From Acidobacteriota bacterium (lineage in GTDB: Bacteria; Acidobacteriota; Terriglobia; Terriglobales; Acidobacteriaceae): a DNA stretch of 8,850 nt. The notes under the pieces were generated by a model, which was not told the origin of the DNA, made no database searches, and saw only the letters and a program-made list of their open reading frames with translations. Numbering within the stretch: the first letter of the stretch is position 1; each line of letters starts with the position of its first letter. The translations under genes and the position numbers were made by a program. This document shows, one piece after another, positions 1 through 6,516 of the stretch. Location: NCBI GenBank assembly GCA_021799945.1, contig JAJYZK010000108.1, positions 1 through 8,850 on the forward strand, read 5' to 3'.

Positions 1-1169
1 TCGCACAGGTCCAGAAACTCCGCGGGGAAGGGATTGTGGCTGGGCCGGATTGCATTCGAGCCCATTTCGCGCAGGATTTTGAGGCGCCGCACCCAAACCG
101 CTTCGGGCACGGCCGAGCCGACGCTGCCCGCCTCCTGATGCAGACACACGCCGTTCAGCTTGAGCCGTTGGCCGTTGAGCAGAAATCCCTGGTCGGCATC
201 GAATCGGGCCTCGCGAATTCCGATCGGGGTGTCGTAGAGGTCGAGCGGAACTCCCGACTCCCGCACCGCATGCCGCACGGTGTAGAGGGCGGGGTTGTCC
301 GGCGACCACAGATTCGGGCGATCCACGGCGAGCTGTTGCACGAACTCGAATCCGCCGCCGCCTTGAATGTCCTGTGTCGCAACCTGGCTCTGCACGGCTT
401 TGCCCTGCGGGTCGAGGAGGGTAATGGTCAACTCGCATGCGGCGGAAGCGGCCCGGCCGTTGGCGACCCGGGTGCGGACGGCGACCGTGGCGGAGGCTTG
501 GGAGATGCGGGGGAAGGTGACGTAGGTTCCCCAATATGCAACCCGAACCGGATTGGTCCGCAGCAGCCAGGTATGCCGGCACATGCCCGATCCGGAATAC
601 CAGCGGCAGTTCGTCTGCCGGGAGTTGTCCACGCGAACGGCAAGCAGGTTTTCACCGTCGAAGTCGAGGTGGGGAGTCAGTTCATGGGAGAAGGGAACGA
701 AGCCGTAGGGGCGCAGGCCCAGGGAGTGGCCGTTGATCCAGATTTCGCTGTTCTGGTAAATGCCGTCGCACTCCAGAAGGACGATCTGGCCGCGCGCCGA
801 TGCCGGCATGCGAAAGGACTTCCGGTACCAGCCGATTCCCGTGGGTAAATAGCCGCCCGGCCCGCTGCTGGGCGCATCCTGGCTGTATGGGCCTTCGATG
901 CTCCAGTCGTGCGGGAGATCGACCGCTGCCCACGCTTCATCGCGAAAATTCTCCCTTTCTGCGCCAGCCGCATCCCCTTTGAAAAATCTCCAGCCGAAGT
1001 CGAAGCTTTCCCTGGTGCGGCCGGAGGCGCGGTCCTCCGCGCCGGTCTGCGCCGACTGCGCATGGCTCAGGTGGGGAAATGCCGAAAGGAAGGCCGCTCC
1101 GCGAGCCGCCTGTTCAAGGAGATCGCGGCGGCTGAGCTGCCGATCGAGGATGGTCCTTGGGTCTGACAT
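1..1169 (-). CDS. Tat-exported glycoside hydrolase family 2 (beta-galactosidase type), 3' end outside window
   Basis: The open frame runs from ATG at 1169 to the left edge (389 codons) with no stop. Family 2 enzymes hydrolyse beta-galactosides, beta-glucuronides or beta-mannosides; the exact substrate cannot be told here. The N-terminus has a twin-arginine motif (SRRDLL, residues 13-18), a short alanine-rich stretch and a likely cleavage site after S-H-A (35-37), so export as a folded protein is inferred. The jelly-roll sugar-binding domain spans about 55-215, with LPHDWSIEGPY (85-95), GWYRKSF (113-119) and CRWYSGSGMCRHTWL (188-202). An Ig-like sandwich follows (about 217-318). The TIM barrel opens with LNGVCLHQEAG (338-348) and NAIRPSHNP (372-380), both typical of GH2. 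The two catalytic glutamates would lie beyond the window. The start is supported by AGGAGAG eight bases upstream and by the Tat motif falling close behind it. The family assignment is firm; the substrate is unknown. Confidence 0.93.
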   Translation of the reverse strand, partial: MSDPRTILDRQLSRRDLLEQAARGAAFLSAFPHLSHAQSAQTGAEDRASGRTRESFDFGWRFFKGDAAGAERENFRDEAWAAVDLPHDWSIEGPYSQDAPSSGPGGYLPTGIGWYRKSFRMPASARGQIVLLECDGIYQNSEIWINGHSLGLRPYGFVPFSHELTPHLDFDGENLLAVRVDNSRQTNCRWYSGSGMCRHTWLLRTNPVRVAYWGTYVTFPRISQASATVAVRTRVANGRAASAACELTITLLDPQGKAVQSQVATQDIQGGGGFEFVQQLAVDRPNLWSPDNPALYTVRHAVRESGVPLDLYDTPIGIREARFDADQGFLLNGQRLKLNGVCLHQEAGSVGSAVPEAVWVRRLKILREMGSNAIRPSHNPFPAEFLDLC

Positions 1170-1177
1170 GGAAAGCT

Positions 1178-1184
1178 CTCTCCT
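1178..1184 (-). promoter_or_regulatory. Ribosome binding site of the GH2 gene
   Basis: On the minus strand AGGAGAG lies eight bases before the ATG at 1169. It is close to the ideal Shine-Dalgarno sequence at good spacing and fixes the start that brings the Tat signal into frame. Confidence 0.8.
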
Positions 1185-1220
1185 GTCTTCTACGCCGGGG
1201 AAGCGCGGCTCTTTTCCGGC

Positions 1221-1229
1221 GGGGGGGGG
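1221..1229 (-). repeat. Nine-base C homopolymer in the GH2 leader
   Basis: The plus strand has nine consecutive G (nine C in the GH2 transcript). The run lies between the predicted transcription start near 1241 and the ribosome binding site at 1178-1184, so length changes would alter the untranslated leader rather than the reading frame. Confidence 0.6.
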
Positions 1230-1241
1230 CAAATCTTGCCC
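1227..1241 (-). promoter_or_regulatory. Short inverted repeat at the 5' end of the GH2 leader
   Basis: Read on the minus strand, GGGCAA-GAT-TTGCCC is a perfect six-base-pair inverted repeat around three bases. It sits where the transcript from the predicted promoter would begin. It could be a 5' stem-loop or a repressor operator overlapping the start point. No U-tract follows it on the minus strand, so it does not look like a terminator for holB. Confidence 0.45.
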
Positions 1242-1247
1242 GCGCCG

Positions 1248-1276
1248 ATTTTAGTTGCAGTTTGGCCCCTCTTCAA
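1248..1276 (-). promoter_or_regulatory. Predicted sigma70-type promoter of the GH2 gene
   Basis: On the minus strand TTGAAG (1276-1271, four of six matches to TTGACA) is followed after exactly 17 bases by TAAAAT (1253-1248, five of six matches to TATAAT). Transcription would start near 1241 and give a leader of about 70 bases before the GH2 ATG. It lies in the gap after the holB stop, so the GH2 gene need not depend on read-through from holB. Confidence 0.6.
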
Positions 1277-1354
1277 TGCGCGCCGCGCCGGCCCGGTCGT
1301 CACACGGCATGAAAACACAATCCGGATGCCACGCGGGCGGGGCTTGCCGGCGAT

Positions 1355-2470
1355 TCAGGCGGGGAGGGACGGCAGGTCTGTGGCGAAGCCGTCCAGGGAG
1401 AGCGAGCGGAGCAGATTGCGCCGCATTCCCTGTTCCACCTGCGTGAGGCCGCGCAACGCCGCCTCCAGCCAGGCTACGTCCACCGCAGCGGACATGCGCG
1501 CCAGCTCTGCCTGCATGTCCACGTTGCGGACCAGGGAGGTAGAGCCGGCATGGAGCAGGAGCAGGTCCTCGAGCAGCCGGGCAAAGGCGCGCAGCAGGGA
1601 CGCGGTTTTCTCCTGGCCCTCGGCTCCGGCGCGGTAGGTCTCCGTCATACGGAAGAGCGCGGAGTGGTCCGGATCGCCCGATCCATCGGCCAAGGCGGTC
1701 TTCAAAAGGAGCAGCGCGTCCTGGCGGCTGGCCAGATAGGAAGCGAGATCGAAGGACAAGGCGCGGCCCGCGGCACCCTCGGCCAGTCGGGCGACCAGCT
1801 CCCGCTGCCGCTGCGGGAGCTCCGGACGCCGCCGGGCGAGGAGGGCGTCCATCTCCGCCGCCGGCAGCGCGCGCAGCCGGAAGATGCTCGAACGGGAGCG
1901 GATGGTGGGCAGCAGGTCGGCGGGGTCTTCCGCCAGGAGAACGAGGTGCGCATATGCGGGCGGCTCCTCCAGCGCCTTGAGCAGCGCATTGGCCGCTTCC
2001 TTCATGAAGGCGGAGCTGGTAAAGATGTAGACCGCGCGGGGCGATTCCGCGGGCAGCCGGTAGATGCGGTCGGTGACCGAGCGGACCTGCCCTACCTTAA
2101 TCAGGAGCTGGGGCGGATCGGGAGGGATGACAAGAAGATCCGGGTGGGTCTGGACGAGGATCCGGGTCTCTTTCTTATCCGCCTCGCGCATCTCCTCCCG
2201 CGCCGCAACGGCCTCATCGACGCGCTGGTCGAGATTTGCGGACTCGGCGATTCTCGCGCAGTTGTCGCAGAGGCCGCAGAAGTCGGGCAGTCCGTCGGTG
2301 GAGGGACGCCGGCGGCAGGCCAGGGTCTGCGCGGCCATGATGGCCAGCGTATATTTGCCCGCGCCGCGGGCTCCGGCGAAGATCGCGGCCGGGGGCATCC
2401 GGCCCGCGCCGATGGCCGCGCGCAGTTGGCGGACCGCGCCCGCAGAGCCGAGAAAGCTGTCGAAGCCCAT
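1355..2470 (-). CDS. holB: DNA polymerase III delta' subunit (clamp loader)
   Basis: The product is 371 residues, slightly longer than the E. coli protein (334). Delta' is a clamp-loader subunit that helps load the sliding clamp at replication forks in the cytoplasm. Visible features are the usual start MGFDSFLGSAGAVRQL, a P-loop-like GARGAGKYT (33-41), and a zinc-type cysteine set C52, C65, C68, C71. HPD follows at 109-111, IKVGQVRSV at 124-132, NALLKALEEPP at 161-171 and TIRSRS at 189-194. The acidic Walker B position is occupied by IFTSSAF, so ATP hydrolysis is not expected, in line with delta' being a non-ATPase in E. coli. A charged insertion of about 35 residues separates the cysteine module from HPD. 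No clear Shine-Dalgarno precedes the ATG at 2470, but the N-terminus matches the family. It is divergent from the TetR gene. Confidence 0.92.
   Translation of the reverse strand: MGFDSFLGSAGAVRQLRAAIGAGRMPPAAIFAGARGAGKYTLAIMAAQTLACRRRPSTDGLPDFCGLCDNCARIAESANLDQRVDEAVAAREEMREADKKETRILVQTHPDLLVIPPDPPQLLIKVGQVRSVTDRIYRLPAESPRAVYIFTSSAFMKEAANALLKALEEPPAYAHLVLLAEDPADLLPTIRSRSSIFRLRALPAAEMDALLARRRPELPQRQRELVARLAEGAAGRALSFDLASYLASRQDALLLLKTALADGSGDPDHSALFRMTETYRAGAEGQEKTASLLRAFARLLEDLLLLHAGSTSLVRNVDMQAELARMSAAVDVAWLEAALRGLTQVEQGMRRNLLRSLSLDGFATDLPSLPA
2420..2440 (+). repeat. 21-bp perfect direct repeat, copy 1 (inside holB)
   Basis: This 21-base segment begins GCGCAGTTGGCGG and is identical to 2577-2597, 157 bases to the right. 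It falls in the 5' part of holB, where the complementary strand encodes residues 11-17 (GAVRQLR), a stretch usual for the family. The bases flanking the two copies do not match. Copy 1 is probably the ancestral one, because its peptide is conserved in HolB. Confidence 0.8.
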
Positions 2471-2505
2471 GGAAAAGAGAGTAGCAAATGGCGGCCGCGC
2501 GGTTT

Positions 2506-2514
2506 TGCTATGAT
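2506..2514 (+). promoter_or_regulatory. Extended -10 promoter of the TetR-exporter operon
   Basis: TGCTATGAT is an extended -10 element: the TG dinucleotide, one base, then TATGAT (five of six matches to TATAAT). No good -35 is seen, which extended -10 promoters can tolerate. Transcription would begin near 2521, inside the palindrome at 2516-2533. This placement also argues against translation starting at the upstream in-frame ATG at 2488. Confidence 0.55.
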
Positions 2515-2515
2515 T

Positions 2516-2533
2516 TAACTAACCGGTTAATTA
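2516..2533. promoter_or_regulatory. Operator-like palindrome, probable TetR binding site
   Basis: TAACTAACCGGTTAATTA is an 18-bp dyad matching at eight of nine position pairs (mismatch 2519/2530), with a perfect TAACCGGTTA core. It is AT-rich in a GC-rich background, lies just upstream of a TetR-family gene and covers the predicted transcription start. TetR proteins commonly bind such dyads as dimers to repress their own operon, so autoregulation is inferred. The divergent holB start is only 46 bases away and could also be affected. Confidence 0.65.
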
Positions 2534-2550
2534 GGGCGGGTCCTTCGAGC

Positions 2551-3318
2551 ATGCAGAGAAAACGGAATGATCGAATGCGCAGTTGGCGGACCGCGCCGCC
2601 GGCCCATGCCTCCGGCGCCGATTCGACGCGGACGCGGGAGGCCATTCTGCGGGCGGGCATCAAGCAGTTCTCCGAACGGGGCGCGGCGGGCGCTCGGATG
2701 GAGGCCATCGCGACCGAGGCGGGAGTGAACAAGGCGCTGCTCCACTACTATTTCCGCAGCAAGGACGGTCTTTACAAGGCGGCGCTGCGGACCGTTTTCG
2801 CCGGAATGCAGGAGCACGCGCTGGCCGCTCTGAACGGTCCCGGCTCGGCCGGCGAGCGGCTGCTGCGCTGGAGCCTCCAGCACTTCGACCGGATGGCGTC
2901 CAAGCGGGAGTTCCAGAGACTGATGCATCAGGAGATGATGCGCGTGCATCAGGGAGGGCTGGGCGACCTGCCTCCGCTGATCGCGGAGTTCTTCCAGCCG
3001 CTGCTGCGCCGGATTCTGGCCATCGTCGAGGATGGCGTCGCCAGCGGCGAGTTGCAGGCGCTGGAGCCGCTGCAGATCTTCTACAGCCTGTTCGGGTTGA
3101 ACGTCGCCTATTTTGTCACCGCTCCGGTGATGCGGCTGGCGGCCTCCTTCGAGCCCTTTGCCCCCGCCTCGCTCCGACGCCGTCGCGAAGCGTCTATCAC
3201 CCTTCTCGGTCTGGGTCTGTTCTGCGACCGCGCGCACGGCTGCGCGGTGGCCCGGAGTGTGCTTTCCGCCGCGCCCCGGCCGGCCTCCGCGACGGTCCGC
3301 CGCAAGAGGGACTTATGA
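2551..3318 (+). CDS. TetR/AcrR-family transcriptional regulator
   Basis: The product is 255 residues from ATG 2551. The N-terminal DNA-binding domain spans about 27-75: TREAILRAGIKQFSERG, then MEAIATEAGVNKALLHYYF with the recognition helix around 59-68 and SKDGLY closing it. The rest is a variable helical ligand-binding and dimerisation domain. The adjacent dyad at 2516-2533 and the co-transcribed exporter genes point to a repressor released by an exporter substrate, as in the E. coli CecR (YbiH)-YbhGFSR arrangement; this is inference and the ligand is unknown. The start is uncertain: 2551 has a weak AGGGCGGG upstream, 2575 has GGAA at fair spacing, and 2488 lies upstream of the promoter and is rejected. 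The first codons after 2575 are part of the 21-bp repeat. The stop overlaps the next gene's ATG by four bases. Confidence 0.92.
   Translation: MQRKRNDRMRSWRTAPPAHASGADSTRTREAILRAGIKQFSERGAAGARMEAIATEAGVNKALLHYYFRSKDGLYKAALRTVFAGMQEHALAALNGPGSAGERLLRWSLQHFDRMASKREFQRLMHQEMMRVHQGGLGDLPPLIAEFFQPLLRRILAIVEDGVASGELQALEPLQIFYSLFGLNVAYFVTAPVMRLAASFEPFAPASLRRRREASITLLGLGLFCDRAHGCAVARSVLSAAPRPASATVRRKRDL
2577..2597 (+). repeat. 21-bp perfect direct repeat, copy 2 (start of the TetR gene)
   Basis: This segment is identical to 2420-2440. It begins at the G of the in-frame ATG at 2575 and encodes the variable segment RSWRTAP ahead of the TetR DNA-binding domain. The two copies bracket the divergent promoter and operator. 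Confidence 0.8.
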
Positions 3319-4379
3319 AACCCCGCTCGCGCATTTTCTTCATTCTCGGACTGCTCTTCCTGCTCGCCCTGGTCTTTTATTACTTCACGGTGAATCACCA
3401 AAAAGATCTGCAACTGATCGGCACGGTGGACGCCAATGAGGTGATCGTCAGCTCCCGCATCCCCGGCCGCATCCAGACGCTCACCGTGGACGAGGGTCAG
3501 CGCGTGCGCGCCGGCGAGCTGATCGCCGTGATCCAGAGCGACGATCTGCAGGCGGCGCTGCGGGCGGCGGAGGCGAACTCCGTCGGCGCCCGTTTCAAGC
3601 TGCAGGAATCCCGGGAGACCGAGTGGCAGACCGCAGGGGAGAGTTCGAGCCAGGTGGTCGATGCGGAGGCGCAACTGCAGGCCGCCCAAGCCGCTCTGGC
3701 GCAGGCTCGGGCGCAATACCAGCACCAGCTTGCGGATTCCCGCCGCATCGTGGCTCTGGCCGAGGGCGGAATCATGTCCGAGCAGCAGAGGGATGATGCG
3801 GCCACTTCGCTGGACGCGGCCAAGGCGGCGGTGGAGATCGCCCGGCATAACGTCTCCGCCGCGGCGGCCGCTCTGGCGCAGTCCCGGGCGCATACCCTGC
3901 AAGCCAAGGCCGCTGCCCGCACGGCGGACGCCACCCGTCAGGACATGCTCAACGCCCAGGCGGAAAAGGAGCAGGCGGAGGTCAATCTCGACTACTCCCG
4001 GGTGTATTCGCCCATCGCCGGGCAGGTGAATGTCCGCGCCGCGCGGCAGGGAGAAGTGGTGGCCGCCGGAACCCCGATCGTGACGGTGGTGGATCTGACC
4101 CAGACCTGGGTGTATGCCCCGCTGCCGGAGACGGAGGCGGACGCCGTGCAGATCGGCGACAGCCTGCGCGTCGTTATGCCCAGCGGAGCCCAGCTCTGGG
4201 GTCAGGTGATCGCCAAATCCGCTCTGGGCGATTTCGCCACCCAGCGCGATGTGAGCCGCCGCAAGCGGGACATCGAAACGGTGCAGTTGAAGCTGCTCAT
4301 CGCCAATCCCGGAATGCGCTACGTTCCCGGAATGACGGCCGAGGTCTACATTCCCCGGAGCAAGCTGGCGCGGCCATGA
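3315..4379 (+). CDS. HlyD/YbhG-type membrane fusion protein of an ABC exporter
   Basis: The product is 354 residues. It would anchor in the inner membrane and bridge the ABC transporter to an outer-membrane channel. One membrane segment (about 7-24) is followed by the first half of the barrel-sandwich (lipoyl-like) domain (about 36-76, VIVSSRIPGRIQTLTVDEGQ). A long Ala/Gln-rich helical hairpin spans about 77-228. The second lipoyl half is near 229-263 (YSPIAGQVNVRAARQGEVV), then a beta-barrel domain to the end. At the hairpin turn R144, L148 and S155 fit R-x3-L-x6-S, the known TolC-docking pattern. GAGGG lies four bases before the ATG, which overlaps the TetR stop (ATGA), so translation is probably coupled. 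The same frame is open back to 2583, but that part is a shadow of the TetR gene. No outer-membrane channel gene is in the window. Confidence 0.93.
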   Translation: MKPRSRIFFILGLLFLLALVFYYFTVNHQKDLQLIGTVDANEVIVSSRIPGRIQTLTVDEGQRVRAGELIAVIQSDDLQAALRAAEANSVGARFKLQESRETEWQTAGESSSQVVDAEAQLQAAQAALAQARAQYQHQLADSRRIVALAEGGIMSEQQRDDAATSLDAAKAAVEIARHNVSAAAAALAQSRAHTLQAKAAARTADATRQDMLNAQAEKEQAEVNLDYSRVYSPIAGQVNVRAARQGEVVAAGTPIVTVVDLTQTWVYAPLPETEADAVQIGDSLRVVMPSGAQLWGQVIAKSALGDFATQRDVSRRKRDIETVQLKLLIANPGMRYVPGMTAEVYIPRSKLARP

Positions 4380-5407
4380 AGGAAGCGAATGCCCTCTCCC
4401 GGAATGGCGCCCGCCCGGCGATCGTGGTGGACAGCATCGTCAAGCGCTACGGCGAGCTGGAGGCGGTCTCCGGCATCAGCTTCGAGGTCCAGACCGGAGA
4501 AATCTTCGGCCTTCTGGGTCCCAACGGCGCCGGCAAAAGCACGCTGATCCGCATGATGACGACGCTGATTCCCATCACCGCCGGCCGGGCCTGGATCGAA
4601 GGACACGATGTCGCCCGCGATCCCGATTCGGTCAGAGCGGCGATCGGGGTGATTCCCCAGGCGCTGACCAGCGACATCGATCTTACGGTGGAGGAGAACC
4701 TGTCCATTTACGCCAAGCTTTACGGCGTGCCGCGGGCGGAAAGGCTGCGGGGCATCCCCGAATTGCTGGAGGCGGTGGACCTGCTGAAGTGGCGCGGAGC
4801 CCAGACCAAGACGCTCTCCGGCGGGATGCGCCGCCGGCTGGAGATCGCCCGCGGCCTGGTGCACAACCCGCGGATTTTTTTTCTGGATGAGCCGACCACC
4901 GGGCTGGATCCCGTCTCCCGGGTCGCGGTCTGGGAGATGCTCAACGCTCTCAAACAGTCCCGCAACCTGACCATGCTGATTACGACGCACTACATGGACG
5001 AGGCGGATCGGCTGTGCGACCGCATCGCCATCGTGGACCATGGCAAGCTGGTGGCGCTGGATACGCCCATGGCGCTCAAAGCCAGCGTGCGCGGGAATAA
5101 CGTCCTGGAGGTCCAGTTCGCCAATGCGGGAGTGGACTGGCGGCCGCGCCTGGCGGAGTTGATCGGCGTGACCTCGGTCGCACCGCAGGGCGCGGGCATG
5201 TACCGCGTGCTGACCACGGACGGCTCGGCGGCGACCGTGCAACTGGTGGAGATGGTGGTGGCGCAGGGCGAGACGCTGCGCACCCTGAATGTCCAGAGCA
5301 CCACGCTGGACGATGTCTTCGTCCACTATACCGGCCGGCAGCTTCGCGACGAGCAGGTGAAGGCGCACAACTTTGTCATGCCGGATCGCTCGGGGATGCG
5401 GCCATGA
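4376..5407 (+). CDS. ABC transporter ATP-binding protein, ABC-2 exporter (DrrA/YbhF type)
   Basis: The product is 343 residues and supplies ATP hydrolysis for the exporter at the cytoplasmic face. All nucleotide-binding motifs are intact: Walker A GPNGAGKST (48-56), Q-loop Q95, signature LSGGM (147-151), Walker B IFFLDE (167-172), D-loop TGLDP (175-179) and switch histidine H205. The last 110 or so residues form the C-terminal extension usual in DrrA-type ATPases, with TLDDVFVHYTGR near the end. It has a single nucleotide-binding domain, unlike E. coli YbhF, which has two, so two copies would be needed per transporter. The ATG at 4376 overlaps the fusion-protein stop in ATGA; only a distant GGAG precedes it, so initiation probably relies on coupling. 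The transported substrate cannot be inferred from this sequence. Confidence 0.96.
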   Translation: MKEANALSRNGARPAIVVDSIVKRYGELEAVSGISFEVQTGEIFGLLGPNGAGKSTLIRMMTTLIPITAGRAWIEGHDVARDPDSVRAAIGVIPQALTSDIDLTVEENLSIYAKLYGVPRAERLRGIPELLEAVDLLKWRGAQTKTLSGGMRRRLEIARGLVHNPRIFFLDEPTTGLDPVSRVAVWEMLNALKQSRNLTMLITTHYMDEADRLCDRIAIVDHGKLVALDTPMALKASVRGNNVLEVQFANAGVDWRPRLAELIGVTSVAPQGAGMYRVLTTDGSAATVQLVEMVVAQGETLRTLNVQSTTLDDVFVHYTGRQLRDEQVKAHNFVMPDRSGMRP

Positions 5408-6516
5408 ACAGAATGCTGGCGATCCTGGAGCGGGAAATGCGGAAGTTCTTCCGCTCCCCGGCCTTGATGCTCACCTCCATGGTGCTCCCGCTGGTGCAGC
5501 TCGTCATTTTGGGCAATGCCTTCGGCGGCAAGATCCGGGACGCCACGATTGCGGTCGTCGATTACGATCATGGCTCGCAGGCGCTCAAGATCCGCGAGGC
5601 CTTTGACGCCGTCGCCGCCAACATACGCACCTTCACCACTGTCCCGTACGACGATGAAAACAGGGCGAGGAGGGACGTGCGCACCGGCAAGATCGATGGC
5701 GCGGTGATCATTCCCGCGCAGTACTCCCGGCGCGTCCTGGCCGGCGATTCGCCCAAGATCGGATTTGTGGTCGATAACTCCGATCAGTTTATGAGCGGCA
5801 GCCTGGAGGCGGAGATGCAGTCGCTGGTCGACTCCCTGAACGATCCCCTCATCGAGCCCAAGGTGGCGCAGAAGATCGCCCTGCAGATCGTCGAGCTTTA
5901 CCCCTATGTGGAGTACATGAAGTATCTGCTGCCCGGGCTGATCTCGCTTTCGATGTACATCTCGGTGATGATCGGTGGGGGCATGCTGTATATCGACGAC
6001 AAGGCCCGGGGGGTGCATGAGGGCTATCTGGTGACGCCGATTACCAAGCTGGAGCTGGTCTTTGGCCTGAATCTGGCCGGTTCGGTCAAGGCCATGCTCT
6101 CGGGAGTCACCATCGCGGCCATCGGCTCGCTTCTGGCCGGGCTGGGCGTCATCTTCCATCCGGCGGCCGACTTGCAATTGATGGTCCTGATTCTCTGCAC
6201 CGCGGTGGCGCTGAATGGGATGATGTTTCTGCTGATGGTCCGGGTGGAGGATCCGCTGGTGCCGCGCGCTATGTTCGGCGTGCTCAACACGCTGCTGTAT
6301 TTTCCCAGCGGCGCGGTCTATCCGGTGCACGCCTTTCCGCCGTGGCTCAAAGCCATCGCCTTCATCGACCCTTTCACCTATGCAGTGAGCGGATTCAAGG
6401 CCGTGCTGCTCAAAGATGGGGGATTCGGCGCGATTGAAGGGGATCTTCTTTTTCTGTTCGCATTCGGACTGGCGACACTGCTGATCGCCACCCGCCTCTT
6501 CAAGCGCACGCTGTAG
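5404..6516 (+). CDS. ABC-2 type permease (YbhS/YbhR/YhhJ-like)
   Basis: The product is 370 residues and forms the membrane channel of the exporter. Topology fits the ABC-2 permease subclass with a large extracytoplasmic domain: an N-terminal amphipathic segment and TM1 (about 19-40), a soluble domain (about 42-170, with VDYDHGSQA and DGAVIIP), then TM2 (about 174-196), TM3 (220-249), TM4 (256-278), TM5 (287-308) and TM6 (345-363). The segment RGVHEGYLVTPITKLEL (202-218), after TM2, matches the conserved cytoplasmic loop of this family that contacts the ATPase. GGGGA lies seven bases before the ATG, and the start overlaps the ATPase stop in ATGA. E. coli loci of this type carry two permease genes, while here only one follows, so a homodimer is inferred. 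The gene ends with TAG, and no strong terminator follows. Confidence 0.95.
   Translation: MNRMLAILEREMRKFFRSPALMLTSMVLPLVQLVILGNAFGGKIRDATIAVVDYDHGSQALKIREAFDAVAANIRTFTTVPYDDENRARRDVRTGKIDGAVIIPAQYSRRVLAGDSPKIGFVVDNSDQFMSGSLEAEMQSLVDSLNDPLIEPKVAQKIALQIVELYPYVEYMKYLLPGLISLSMYISVMIGGGMLYIDDKARGVHEGYLVTPITKLELVFGLNLAGSVKAMLSGVTIAAIGSLLAGLGVIFHPAADLQLMVLILCTAVALNGMMFLLMVRVEDPLVPRAMFGVLNTLLYFPSGAVYPVHAFPPWLKAIAFIDPFTYAVSGFKAVLLKDGGFGAIEGDLLFLFAFGLATLLIATRLFKRTL

Noticed and set aside
36..848. Long plus-strand open frame opposite the GH2 gene
   Set aside because: It is the antisense of a clearly recognisable GH2 sequence; it has no family features and has the Arg/Gly/Val-rich look of GC-rich shadow frames.
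1550..2518. Plus-strand frame of 322 codons opposite holB
   Set aside because: It is Gln/Arg/Gly-rich without domain features, and holB on the other strand has conserved motifs throughout.
2488..2550. Earlier TetR start at ATG 2488
   Set aside because: It would lie upstream of the extended -10 and make the operator coding; no ribosome site precedes it.
2583..3314. Upstream extension of the fusion-protein frame through the TetR gene
   Set aside because: The translation is low-complexity Ala/Gly/Arg-rich, overlaps a well-supported TetR frame, and a good start with a ribosome site and membrane anchor exists at 3315.
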